NCBI RefSeq assembly: GCF_026004055.1
Contig: NZ_BPIJ01000001.1
Coordinates: 1,178,001-1,242,000 of the forward strand
Reading direction: 5' to 3'
Length of the DNA: 64,000 bases
Source: Meiothermus sp.
Lineage (GTDB): Bacteria > Deinococcota > Deinococci > Deinococcales > Thermaceae
Part shown: one piece after another, positions 27,062-35,607 of the stretch
Numbering within the stretch: position 1 is the stretch's first letter
Layout: each line of letters starts with the position of its first letter
Translations under genes and position numbers: made by a program
The notes under the pieces: model-generated
What the model was told of the DNA's origin: nothing
The model's database searches: none
The model's input: the letters and a program-made list of their open reading frames with translations, nothing else

Positions 27062-27370
27062 ATGGCAGAACCCGGCATTGACACCCTTCTGGCCCTGACC
27101 GATTCCAAGTACCGCCTGACCGTTGTGACGGCCAAGCGGGCCCAGCAGCTTTTGCGCTACAATTTCAAGAACACCGTGCTAAGCCCCAACGAATATCCTC
27201 GCATGCGCACCCTGGAAGGCGAAAAGCCCGACCCCAATGCGGTTACCTGGGCTATGGAGGAACTCAAAACCGGGCGGCTTCTAATCGGCGAAAACCTGGT
27301 TGCAGAAGACCGTCTGACCAAGTTCCTCGACCAGATGTACCCGCGCGAGGTTCTCGAGCCGGCAGACTAA
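27062..27370 (+). CDS. rpoZ: RNA polymerase omega subunit
   Basis: A 102-residue subunit that helps the beta-prime chain fold and assemble. It matches the T. thermophilus protein closely from memory: [45 protein letters not shown] and GENLV. A GAGGT ribosome site lies six bases before ATG 27062. TACAAT at 27031-27036 could be its own -10 box in addition to readthrough from gmk. Confidence 0.97.
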   Translation: MAEPGIDTLLALTDSKYRLTVVTAKRAQQLLRYNFKNTVLSPNEYPRMRTLEGEKPDPNAVTWAMEELKTGRLLIGENLVAEDRLTKFLDQMYPREVLEPAD

Positions 27371-27398
27371 CCCATTGCACGTAACCGCAATAAAACTT

Positions 27399-27450
27399 GG
27401 GAGGTACCTCCCCAACACTTGCGGGCTGACCTTTAGCAGCCCGCATCTTC
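27399..27450 (+). terminator. Double hairpin after rpoZ, probable terminator
   Basis: First, the perfect 14-base palindrome GGGAGGTACCTCCC (27399-27412). Second, a 9-pair stem TGCGGGCTG (27420-27428) with CAGCCCGCA (27437-27445), followed by TCTTC. The T-run is weak, so it may slow or stop polymerase only partly. Confidence 0.5.
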
Positions 27451-27507
27451 ATGCATGACCCAATGAGCCCAAAAATCGAGAATATGGCTCTTTGAAGCTC
27501 TTCTTCT

Positions 27508-27537
27508 TTGAAGGGTGGCACACCAACCCTGTATAAT
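27508..27537 (+). promoter_or_regulatory. Promoter of argR
   Basis: TTGAAG (27508-27513), 18 bases, TATAAT (27532-27537). It would start transcription near 27544, about 20 bases before ATG 27564, leaving room for the GGAGAG ribosome site. Confidence 0.8.
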
Positions 27538-27563
27538 CGCAAATCGGTACTTGGAGAGTCGCC

Positions 27564-28022
27564 ATGGCAAGCAAAGAACAGCGGCATCGAGCCATTCAAG
27601 AAATTATTAGCCGGGAAAGCATTTCCACCCAGGCCGAACTGGTAGATCGCTTGCGCAAAATGAACTACGAGGTAACCCAGGCTACCGTTAGCCGCGACAT
27701 CGCCGAAATGCGGCTGGTGCGGGTTCCCTTAGGACGAGGCAAGCACAAATACGCCTTGGCCCCTCACAATCTGGTCGAGGATGTAATGGAGGAGCTGCGG
27801 CGTATTTTTCCTACTTTTGTGCGGGATGTAGACCGGGGCGAGAATATAGTGGTGCTTAAAGTATCTGAAGGCCATGCCTCGGGTATCGCCCTGCTGATTG
27901 ATCGGCTGCGCCGCGACGATATTGTGGGCACCATCGCCGGAGAGGATTCGATTTTGGTGGTAGGCCGAACGGTTCAGGATGCTGAAGCCCTACAGGAAGA
28001 ATTTGGTGCGCTGCTCACCTGA
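27564..28022 (+). CDS. argR: Arginine repressor ArgR
   Basis: A 152-residue regulator that uses L-arginine as cofactor, represses arginine synthesis and may activate its breakdown. The N-terminal winged helix (about 1-70) contains [30 protein letters not shown], the ArgR recognition region. The C-terminal hexamerisation and arginine-binding domain (about 80-152) has [13 protein letters not shown] and [12 protein letters not shown] with the key Asp. No arginine genes are in the window. A good promoter and GGAGAG site precede ATG 27564. Confidence 0.96.
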   Translation: MASKEQRHRAIQEIISRESISTQAELVDRLRKMNYEVTQATVSRDIAEMRLVRVPLGRGKHKYALAPHNLVEDVMEELRRIFPTFVRDVDRGENIVVLKVSEGHASGIALLIDRLRRDDIVGTIAGEDSILVVGRTVQDAEALQEEFGALLT

Positions 28023-28100
28023 GCCAAAGCCTAGTCAACAAACCGGCGCAGAAGACCTTGCTGCTGCGGGCCTGGCCATCCCGCAAGAACGGAAGCTAAT

Positions 28101-28721
28101 ATGGTTGAATTTGCTTTACAAGCCTTCTTGACCTTCCTGGTGCTGATAGACCCCATCGGCCTGATTCCGCTGTTCTTAGCCCTGGTAGGTACCCGCAGCT
28201 ACCAGGAGCAAAAACGCATTGCGCTCAGGTCAACTTTGGTGGCAGGCCTCCTGGTGCTGGCGTTTGCCTTGCTGGGCGGGATGGTTTTGCGCTATCTGGG
28301 CATCAGCCTCGAGGCACTAAAAGTAGCAGGCGGGTTGCTGCTGTTCAAGATTGCCCTGGACATGATTAACGCCCAGCTCGAGCGCGAGACCGACGAGGAG
28401 CAGGCCGAGTCGCAGGCCCGGGCCGACGTTTCGGTATTTCCCCTGGCTATTCCCCTGATTGCCGGACCCGGTACCCTGGCGGGGGTGCTGATCCTGGCCG
28501 GATCGGCCCCTGGAGGAGCGGGGGGATTCTTAGTGGTGCTGGGCATGGCTGCGTTGGTACTGTTTATCACCTACTGGTCGCTCCGGGCCGCCCTGAAGTT
28601 CTCCCGTTCGCTGGGGCGCACCGGCATCAACGTGGTTACCCGGGTGCTGGGCATTTTGCTAGCTGCCCTGGCTGTGCAGTACGTGGCCGATGGGGTGCGG
28701 GTGTTGCTAAAGCTCGAGTGA
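28101..28721 (+). CDS. MarC family membrane protein
   Basis: A 206-residue inner-membrane protein with six hydrophobic segments. The family features are visible: FLVLIDPIGLIPLFLAL near the N-terminus, AGGLLLFKIALDM, then FPLAIPLIAGPGTLAGVLIL and ITRVLGILLAALAVQYVADG-like C-terminal sequence. Members of this family have no proven transport substrate, and the old link with multiple-antibiotic resistance is not supported. GGAAG lies before ATG 28101. Its 3' end overlaps the convergent GGDEF gene by 15 bases. Confidence 0.93.
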   Translation: MVEFALQAFLTFLVLIDPIGLIPLFLALVGTRSYQEQKRIALRSTLVAGLLVLAFALLGGMVLRYLGISLEALKVAGGLLLFKIALDMINAQLERETDEEQAESQARADVSVFPLAIPLIAGPGTLAGVLILAGSAPGGAGGFLVVLGMAALVLFITYWSLRAALKFSRSLGRTGINVVTRVLGILLAALAVQYVADGVRVLLKLE

Positions 28722-30050
28722 GTCCCGCAGCCGGCGCTTGTCTGCGTACATGGCCGCATCGGCCTGAGCAAGAACGGCTTGCAAATCCTGGAGCGGGGAG
28801 ACCATCACAGCACCTGCGCTCACCCCCACATGGATGGCTGCGCGCACCCGCTGTACCAACTCAGGCACCTCGGAAAGCTGCAGCCCCAGGTGAAGGCTCA
28901 CAAACTCATCTCCCCCAATACGGAAAATCGGGTCTTCCTGGCGAAAAACACTTCGGAGGGCTGCGGCCAGAATCTTGAGCGCCTGATCGCCTGCGGCATG
29001 CCCATACCGGTCGTTGAGCCGCTTGAGACCATCCATATCCCAGTAAATGAGGGTTAGGGGCCAGTCCAGCCGTGCAGCCTGCGCCTTGAGCTTGGGAAAG
29101 CTCTCTTCCAAGGCATGCCGGTTACCCAACCCGGTGAGGGCATCGCTCAGGGCTAGCTCGGACAGGTAGCGGCGGGCAAGCAAACCGTACAAAACGGTGG
29201 CCGCCTGCAAAGCGAAGGTCTGGGCAATGGCAAGGCTTTCGGGCGGAAAGGCCTCGGTGGAGGTGAGAGAGTCTAGGTTCAGGGTACCCATGACCTGGCC
29301 CTGCAGCACAATCGGGACGGTGATGGTAGCTTTCAGCTCTTCCAGCTTACCCATCTGGTTAAACATATCCAGCTCGTGCGAGACGTGCTTTTGGGTTCTT
29401 TCTTGGATGTGGGGGGCAACCAGCAGACGGGGCTTCCCCAGCAGCCAGTCTTGTTCTCCTAGGCCGTACCAGGCCAGCTCGTGGTTATAGCTAAGAGCGT
29501 GCCCGGTCAGGTTATCGGCAAAACCGATCTGGGCTACAAAGCGAAACTCGCCCTTTTCCAGGAGGGTCAGGCTACCGGCCTCGGCCCCCGGAACTACCCT
29601 AACCGCTGCTTGCAGCACCCGCATAAGGAGTTCCTCGAGTTGTTCTTCCTGGGTAAGCAAGCTGGAAAGCACCTCGAGCGACGAAGCGTAGGCCAGGGCC
29701 TGGTTATACTCGTGGGTGACTTCGTGCAGAATACAGAGTTGCCCGTTTTTGTAGGGCGCTAGCGTACCCTGGAACCAGCGCCAGCGTTTGCCGGCAAGGC
29801 CCAGCAGTCCACGTTGGGCATGGTGGGGCCACCAGCTCCCCCTATCCTGTAGCACGCGCGATTCATCCACCACCGGTTGAAACCAGTTTTCCAAACGCTT
29901 ACCTAAAGGGTCGGTATCGGGGATGAGGGCAGCCGCTGCAGGGTTGCACCAACCGATCAGCCCTTTTTCATCCAGCCATACCCCTGCCTCTGGAAGTTGC
30001 TTAAGCCAGCTCAGGGTTTCTGGCTCGAGGGGTGGGGTGGAGGCGCTCAT
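28707..30050 (-). CDS. PAS/GAF/GGDEF diguanylate cyclase
   Basis: A 447-residue predicted diguanylate cyclase making c-di-GMP from GTP. A PAS-like N-terminal region (about 15-110, with GVWLDEKGLIGWCNPAA) is followed by a GAF domain (about 125-285). The GGDEF domain (about 295-447) has ALTGLGNRHALE, YWDMDGLKRLNDRYGH and FRIGGDEFVSL. The A-site GGDEF is intact. No clear RxxD inhibitory site is seen before it. There is no transmembrane segment, so it is cytoplasmic. It may oppose the HD-GYP enzyme at 2.5-3.9 kb. The signal sensed is unknown. Confidence 0.94.
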   Translation of the reverse strand: MSASTPPLEPETLSWLKQLPEAGVWLDEKGLIGWCNPAAAALIPDTDPLGKRLENWFQPVVDESRVLQDRGSWWPHHAQRGLLGLAGKRWRWFQGTLAPYKNGQLCILHEVTHEYNQALAYASSLEVLSSLLTQEEQLEELLMRVLQAAVRVVPGAEAGSLTLLEKGEFRFVAQIGFADNLTGHALSYNHELAWYGLGEQDWLLGKPRLLVAPHIQERTQKHVSHELDMFNQMGKLEELKATITVPIVLQGQVMGTLNLDSLTSTEAFPPESLAIAQTFALQAATVLYGLLARRYLSELALSDALTGLGNRHALEESFPKLKAQAARLDWPLTLIYWDMDGLKRLNDRYGHAAGDQALKILAAALRSVFRQEDPIFRIGGDEFVSLHLGLQLSEVPELVQRVRAAIHVGVSAGAVMVSPLQDLQAVLAQADAAMYADKRRLRDSLEL

Positions 30051-30108
30051 AAGCTACGGTGTGTCTTTAGTGTATGAGCCCACACTGCGCATTGCAATGG
30101 TGAACGGA

Positions 30109-31680
30109 CTAGGTGACTGAACCCATCAGGAGCTCGCGGGCATGCTCGAGCGCGGCTTCGGAGTAGCTACCCGAGAGCATGCGGGCCAGCTCGCGCACCC
30201 GTTCCTCGTCCTGCACCTTCTGCACCTGCACCGACTGGCTGTGTTTGACGACCCGGTAATGGGTATGCGCCCTAGCGGCGATTTGCGGCAGGTGGGTCAC
30301 CACCAGCACCTGGCGCTGCTGGGCCAGCCGCGCCAGGCGGTCAGCCACCTGCCAGGCTGCTTCGCCCCCTACGCCCGTATCTACTTCATCAAACACCACC
30401 GTATCGGCTTCCGAGCCGGTCAACAGGGCCAGTGCTAGCATCACCCGCGAAAGCTCCCCGCCCGAGGCGGCCTTTTCTAGCGGGGCCTCCCCCAGACCCG
30501 GGTTGGCCGAAAAGAGTAGCTGTACCTCCTCGAGCCCATCGGGGCCGGGCTCTTCCAGAGGCACCAACCCCACCCGGAAGCGGGCCGCGGGCATTCCCAA
30601 GGCCCGAATCTCCTCGCTGGCTTTGCTAGAAAGCCAGTCAGCAGCCTGCGTACGGGCCTCAGATAGCTGCTTGCCGGCTGCCAGCAGGGCCTTCCAGGCG
30701 CTCTCTTTCTGGGTGTGGAGTTCGGCCAGGCGATCTTCAGCACCCTCGAGCTCGGCCAGCTCACGCCGCGCAGCCTCGGCAAACGCCAGGATGGCCGGGA
30801 TGCCCTCGCCGTATTTGCGCCCCAGTTTCTCGATCAGCGCCAGTCGGGCCTCTACTTCATCAAGGCGATGGGGATCGGCCTCGAGGTTTTCCAGATAGTC
30901 CTCGAGTTCGCGGCTCACTGCCCTCAGGCCATCCAGGGCGCCCTCGAGATCCTGGCCCAGATGCTCCAACTGCACATCAAAACGCCCGGCCGCTTTCACC
31001 TCCCGCGAGGCCAGCGTGACCAGACCCAAAGCGTCGCCATCCCCGCTGAGCGCCGCAATGGCCGCCGCAACGCGCTCACGCAGGGTCTCGAGGTGGCGCA
31101 AGCGCTCCGCCTCCTGCAAGAGCTGCTCGTCTTCTCCTACCATCAGTTTGGCCTGGTCAATTTCGTTGGTTTGAAATCGCAGAATATCCAGCTTACGTTC
31201 ACGCTCGCGGGCCGCTGCCTCCAAACGCTCAGTCTCGCTCAGAATGGCCTGAAAATGGGTGTAGGCCTGCTGATACTGCTCCTTTAGCCGCGGCTCCACC
31301 TGCGAATCGAGCAGCCGGCGCTGGGCTTTTCGGCTAAAAAGGGCCAGCACCGCGTGCTGGGCATGGATGGTCAGATGCTGGGCGGCCTCTTCAGCAAGCT
31401 CCCTCATACTGACCACCTCCCCCTCGATCCGGGCGGTGCTACGCCCCTGCGAAACCTTGCGCGAAAGGCTCTTGCCATCAAAAAAAGCCGTCACCAGCAG
31501 GGTATCGGCCCCGGGCCGCACCAGGCCCTCGGCTTTTTCGCCCAAGAGAAGCGACAACGCATCCACCAGCACGCTCTTGCCCGCCCCGGTTTCGCCGGTG
31601 AGCACGGTCAGGCCGGGGCCAAACTCGAGTGCCACCCGCTCTAGCACCGCCAAGTTTTGCACCTCGAGGCGCTCCAACAT
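30109..31680 (-). CDS. recN: DNA repair protein RecN
   Basis: A 523-residue SMC-like ATPase for double-strand break repair. The N-terminal half-ATPase has LTVLTGETGAGKSVLVDAL (Walker A). The middle third (about 150-340) is long charged helix with coiled-coil character. The C-terminal half has the ABC signature ASGGELSRVMLAL and Walker B DTVVFDEVDTGVGG. It is slightly shorter than E. coli RecN (553). The start is ATG 31680. A near-perfect palindrome 26 bases upstream suggests control by DNA damage or another signal. Confidence 0.96.
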   Translation of the reverse strand: MLERLEVQNLAVLERVALEFGPGLTVLTGETGAGKSVLVDALSLLLGEKAEGLVRPGADTLLVTAFFDGKSLSRKVSQGRSTARIEGEVVSMRELAEEAAQHLTIHAQHAVLALFSRKAQRRLLDSQVEPRLKEQYQQAYTHFQAILSETERLEAAARERERKLDILRFQTNEIDQAKLMVGEDEQLLQEAERLRHLETLRERVAAAIAALSGDGDALGLVTLASREVKAAGRFDVQLEHLGQDLEGALDGLRAVSRELEDYLENLEADPHRLDEVEARLALIEKLGRKYGEGIPAILAFAEAARRELAELEGAEDRLAELHTQKESAWKALLAAGKQLSEARTQAADWLSSKASEEIRALGMPAARFRVGLVPLEEPGPDGLEEVQLLFSANPGLGEAPLEKAASGGELSRVMLALALLTGSEADTVVFDEVDTGVGGEAAWQVADRLARLAQQRQVLVVTHLPQIAARAHTHYRVVKHSQSVQVQKVQDEERVRELARMLSGSYSEAALEHARELLMGSVT

Positions 31681-31705
31681 ATCCGAAAATCAGGGTACCA
31701 CATTC

Positions 31706-31724
31706 GTTTTGTTGACAACAGAAC
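31706..31724. promoter_or_regulatory. Palindrome upstream of recN
   Basis: The 19-base site has the core TGTTGACAACA and is symmetric at all but two paired outer positions. It overlaps a possible -35 TTGTCA on the minus strand. It lies 26 bases before recN. It does not match LexA sites of E. coli or Bacillus as I know them; the binding protein is unknown. Confidence 0.5.
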
Positions 31725-31856
31725 ACTGGGGTAAACAAACTTGCACTCCTTCGCCAATCGTCCAAAGTCAAGGGCTGATATGAGCATGGCTCGTCAAGGC
31801 AAAAGTATTTTTGTCTCCCCCAAACCCTTATACTGTTGCCACCAAGGAGGTTACGC

Positions 31857-33827
31857 ATGATTCGCACCGTCGCCCTCGTAGGGCACAGCGGCAGCGGCAA
31901 AACCACCCTCGGCGAAGCGCTTCTTTACTTCACCGGGGGCAAGGATCGCATGGGCAAGGTAGAAGAGGGCAGCACTACCTCGGACTACACCCCGGAGGAA
32001 AAAGCCCACCGGGTCTCGGTTCGCACCGCGGTGCTGCCCCTAACCTACCAAGGGCACCGGATTTATTTGCTCGACGCCCCCGGCTACGCCGATTTTGTGG
32101 GGGAAATTCGCGGGGCTATGGAGGCCGCCGATGCGGCGGTGGTGGTGGTCTCAGCCGAAAGCGGGGTGCAGATTGGCACCGAGCGGGCCTGGACGGTGGC
32201 CGAGCGATTGGAACTACCGCGCATGGTGGTAGTGAGCAAGCTGGAAAAGGGGGGCGATTTTTTTGCTCTGCTCGAGGATCTGCGCTCTACCCTGGGGCAC
32301 ATCATCCCAGCCCACCTGCCGCTGTACGAAAACGGCCAGTGGGTCGGCCTGATTGACGTGCTGCACGACCGCGCCTTCCGCTACGAAAAAGGCCGCCCGG
32401 TGGTGGCCAGCATTCCCGAGGATCAGAAGGCCCAGGTCGAAAAGTACCGTAACGAGGCCCGAGAAGCTATCATCGAAACCGACGAGGGGCTGCTGGAAAA
32501 ATACCTGGAGGGAGGCGAGGTAGAAGAAGTGGCCCTCTCGAGGGCCTTCCACGAAGCAGTGCGCAAAGGCCAGGTCTTTCCGGTGGCCATTGGCTCCTCC
32601 GGGGCGCTGATCGGGCTGGATATGCTGCTCGATCTGTTCTTAGAAGCCCTCCCCTCCCCGGAAGAACGTTGGGGCGAGGGTGGCCCGGCGGCCAAGGTGT
32701 TCAAGGTGCAGGTAGACCCCTTCATGGGGCAGGTGGCTTTTGCCCGACTCTACCGGGGCAGGGTGAAGGTCGGCGACACTTTGCAATCGGATAATGGCTC
32801 GGTGCGACTGGCCCACCTCTACACCGCCAAAGGCAAGGATTTGGTCGAGCTCGAGGAGGCCGAGGCCGGCACCATCCTGGCCTTGCCCAAAGCCGACAAC
32901 CTGCACCGGGGCATGGAGCTCTGGCAGGGGGAGCGCCCCGAGTTCCCCTCGGCCCGCCTGCCCGACCCGGTGGCCATGGTGGCCATCGCACCCGAAACCC
33001 GCAGCGACGAGGCCAAGCTCGGCGATGCCCTGCGCAAGCTATTGGAGGAAGACCCCAGCTTGAAGTTTGAGCGCAACCCCGAAACCTCCGAGCAAATCCT
33101 GTGGGGCATGGGCGACCTGCACCTAGAAACCGCCAAAGAACGCCTGGCCGACTACGGGGTGAAGATTACCACCCGCCCCCCCAAAATCCCCTACCGCGAG
33201 ACCATCCGCCGCAAGGCCGAGGGCCAGGGCAAACACAAAAAACAAACCGGCGGACACGGCCAGTACGGCGACGTATGGCTCCGGCTGGAACCCCACGAAG
33301 ACTACGAGTTTGTCTGGGAGATTACCGGTGGGGTGATTCCCACTAAGTACATGGAATCGGTGGAAATGGGTATCAAGGAAGCCGCCAAGAGCGGGCCCCT
33401 GGCCGGATACCCGGTCATTGGTTTTAAGGCTGCGGTCTACCACGGTTCCTACCACGATGTGGACAGCTCCGACATGGCCTTCCAACTGGCCGCCCAACTG
33501 GCCTTCCGCAACGTAGTGGCCCAGGCTAGCCCGACCTTGCTCGAGCCCATCTACACCCTCAAGATTTTTGTGCCCCAGGAGCGGGTGGGGGATATTTTGT
33601 CGGATATGCAGTCGCGCCGCGGGCGCATTCTGGGCATGGATCAAGAAGGGGCGCTGGCAGTGGTGAACGCCGAGGCTCCGCTGGCCGAAATTCTGGAATA
33701 TAGCCGCACCCTTTCGGGACTCACCCAGGGCACCGGCGCTTACAGCCTCGAGTTCTCCCACTATGCCGAGGTGCCTCCCAATCTGGCCCAGAAGGTGATT
33801 GCCGAACGACAAAAGGCCGAAGCCTAG
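31857..33827 (+). CDS. EF-G-2, elongation factor G-like GTPase
   Basis: A 656-residue translational GTPase of the EF-G-2 subgroup, of which T. thermophilus EF-G-2 has a known crystal structure (from memory). G1 is GHSGSGKTTL, G3 is DAPGYADF, and the G4 motif NKxD is changed to SKLEKGG, as in relatives. Domains II to V follow, with the family blocks VKITTRPPKIPYRETI and GHGQYGDVWL in domain IV. The start is ATG 31857, chosen for the ribosome site AAGGAGG. The frame also has an in-frame codon at 31836, without support. TATACT at 31829-31834 is a likely -10. Its cellular role is less clear than that of the main EF-G. Confidence 0.93.
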   Translation: MIRTVALVGHSGSGKTTLGEALLYFTGGKDRMGKVEEGSTTSDYTPEEKAHRVSVRTAVLPLTYQGHRIYLLDAPGYADFVGEIRGAMEAADAAVVVVSAESGVQIGTERAWTVAERLELPRMVVVSKLEKGGDFFALLEDLRSTLGHIIPAHLPLYENGQWVGLIDVLHDRAFRYEKGRPVVASIPEDQKAQVEKYRNEAREAIIETDEGLLEKYLEGGEVEEVALSRAFHEAVRKGQVFPVAIGSSGALIGLDMLLDLFLEALPSPEERWGEGGPAAKVFKVQVDPFMGQVAFARLYRGRVKVGDTLQSDNGSVRLAHLYTAKGKDLVELEEAEAGTILALPKADNLHRGMELWQGERPEFPSARLPDPVAMVAIAPETRSDEAKLGDALRKLLEEDPSLKFERNPETSEQILWGMGDLHLETAKERLADYGVKITTRPPKIPYRETIRRKAEGQGKHKKQTGGHGQYGDVWLRLEPHEDYEFVWEITGGVIPTKYMESVEMGIKEAAKSGPLAGYPVIGFKAAVYHGSYHDVDSSDMAFQLAAQLAFRNVVAQASPTLLEPIYTLKIFVPQERVGDILSDMQSRRGRILGMDQEGALAVVNAEAPLAEILEYSRTLSGLTQGTGAYSLEFSHYAEVPPNLAQKVIAERQKAEA

Positions 33828-33883
33828 CGTCGCTTAACTTCCGCTTTGTTACGGACTTTGAGCTCTATGCGTTCAGCCTTCGG

Positions 33884-34564
33884 CTACCCTCGATCTCGTG
33901 TGGGATCGGGCCAGTGGCCTTTTTCGGTCATCCAGTCGTAGGTGCGAGCGGCCATGCTAATGGTCTCGACGGTAAGCAGGTAGGCCACCAGCTCCCTATT
34001 CAAGGCAGGCTCCCAGCGCAGGCTTTGCACCGAGCTGAGCAGCATGTTCACCATCAGGTCGGCCAGGTATGCTGCCTCGGGCCGGCCTCCATCGGGAATA
34101 TCCAGGGGCTTCAGCAAAGCCATGAGGTGGTGGGTTAGTTCATCGCGGATGCTTTGTTGTATGGCGGCCAGGGTATGCCCCAGGGGCGTGGGCTCGCGGA
34201 AGTAGCGCAGCAGAAGCTCTACAAACTGCCACTGGGCCTCGAGCTGATCCAGAATTCGGCGATACTGGGCTAACACCAACTCAAAGTCGCCCACCCCTTG
34301 TTCGCGCAAATGGGCCAGCCCTTCACGGATGGTATCGTGTATGCGCTGCCCAATGTGCTGTGCGGCCTCCACCACGCAGTCCTCGAGGCTGGCAAAGTGG
34401 GCGTAGAACCCCGACTGTACGATTCCCGCATCGCGGGCCACTCGAGCCGTCGAAACGGCCCCCAGTCCCTCCCGGCTTAGAATTTCAACCGTGGCCTGCA
34501 CAAGCCGCTCACGGGTAGCCTGACCATCACGGCGCTTTCGTTGAGCCTTAACCCGTACACTCAT
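33884..34564 (-). CDS. TetR family transcriptional regulator
   Basis: A 226-residue regulator. The helix-turn-helix (about 12-58) reads TRERLVQATVEILSREGLGAVST, then VARDAGIVQSGFYAHFASLE, which is typical of TetR. The C-terminal ligand domain has no recognisable subgroup. ATG 34564 is preferred to the longer 34588, since the usual lead is short. It is divergent from a lipoprotein gene (34673), and an AATGAT/ATCATT palindrome between them is a likely site of action. The ligand is unknown. Confidence 0.9.
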   Translation of the reverse strand: MSVRVKAQRKRRDGQATRERLVQATVEILSREGLGAVSTARVARDAGIVQSGFYAHFASLEDCVVEAAQHIGQRIHDTIREGLAHLREQGVGDFELVLAQYRRILDQLEAQWQFVELLLRYFREPTPLGHTLAAIQQSIRDELTHHLMALLKPLDIPDGGRPEAAYLADLMVNMLLSSVQSLRWEPALNRELVAYLLTVETISMAARTYDWMTEKGHWPDPTRDRG

Positions 34565-34626
34565 GATTCGTTGATCGAAAATTAACACACCTTTTAGGTT
34601 CCGACTCCGGTGGTTGTTACAAGCAA

Positions 34627-34644
34627 AATGATTGTACTATCATT
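34627..34644. promoter_or_regulatory. Likely TetR operator between divergent genes
   Basis: AATGAT, six bases, ATCATT, a perfect inverted repeat. It overlaps TACTAT (34635-34640), a likely -10 box of the lipoprotein gene, with TTGTTA (34614-34619) as a weak -35. Binding there would shut off the lipoprotein gene. Confidence 0.5.
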
Positions 34645-34672
34645 CTTTCGGGCTCAAGACCCTGGAGGTACC

Positions 34673-35542
34673 ATGCAACAGCGACCCTATCTGAGTTTAC
34701 TGGCAACCGGACTGCTGGGACTGCTTGCGGCCTGCGGCCAACAGCCCACCACCGACCCGCTCACCAAATCCGATGCACAAAAGCTCAAAGACTCCCTGGT
34801 GCAAAGCAACAAGTATCTGGTAGCGGCCATCGCCAGCCCTTCGGGGGTGGTCACCACCAACCGCGTGGGCGGCCAGAGTCTGCCCTCTCCGGTTGCGAAT
34901 ATCCTCCTGGCTTCGGGGCTAGAACCCCAATCCATCAACTGCACTGCCAGCGAAACCCCTCCCAAAGCCCAGCAGCAAGACCTGGACAACGACAAGATTC
35001 CGCTGCAAGCGCGCTACCAGGTGGATTGCACCGTAGGCGACACCCGGCTCAAGGGGGGCATCCTGCTGAAGGATAAAGACGACAACAACCCCAAAAGCGG
35101 CTATACCGTTGATACCGACCAGTACGAGCTCACCTTCAACACCGGCAAGGCCAACGAGTCGGGCCTCAAACTCGACCTGGATGTGGACGTAACCTGGAGC
35201 AACCCCAACTACGCGGTTCGCTACAGCTTCAATTTTGAAATCTACGGCAGCGACGGGCGGTTTGGCACCACCTACGCCTACACCGCCACCTACACACCCG
35301 ACAACCTCGAGGCGCCCTTTGCAGCCGGCACCTTCAACTACGAGGGTTCGCTGGATTTCCGCACTGCCACCAAGCTGTACCGGCTGAGCGGCAAAGCCAC
35401 CGACCTCAAGTTCAGCAGCGCCTGCAAGGAAACCTTTGTGAGCGGAAGCTGGAGCCTGGAAGACACTCGAGGCAACAAGCTATTGGTGGTGTACAACGCC
35501 TGCAAAAACGTGACTGTTACCTACAACGGAGAGGCTTTGTAG
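34673..35542 (+). CDS. Predicted lipoprotein of unknown function
   Basis: A 289-residue protein with a lipoprotein signal. The hydrophobic stretch LSLLATGLLGLLAAC ends with a lipobox (LAAC) whose Cys is residue 21. The mature part is beta-rich, with many Asp, Asn and Thr residues and two Cys pairs (INCTASE, QVDCTVGD; SACKETF, YNACKNV), which could form disulfides. The family is not recognised. The start is ATG 34673, behind GGAGG. It is divergent from a TetR regulator and probably controlled by it. Surface binding or stress response are guesses. Confidence 0.75.
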   Translation: MQQRPYLSLLATGLLGLLAACGQQPTTDPLTKSDAQKLKDSLVQSNKYLVAAIASPSGVVTTNRVGGQSLPSPVANILLASGLEPQSINCTASETPPKAQQQDLDNDKIPLQARYQVDCTVGDTRLKGGILLKDKDDNNPKSGYTVDTDQYELTFNTGKANESGLKLDLDVDVTWSNPNYAVRYSFNFEIYGSDGRFGTTYAYTATYTPDNLEAPFAAGTFNYEGSLDFRTATKLYRLSGKATDLKFSSACKETFVSGSWSLEDTRGNKLLVVYNACKNVTVTYNGEAL

Positions 35543-35607
35543 CATTAGCCCTGCTGTCAAGGCCAAAATCTGCACATCGTCTGGTCCAGGCGAGTACCAT
35601 AGTAGCT

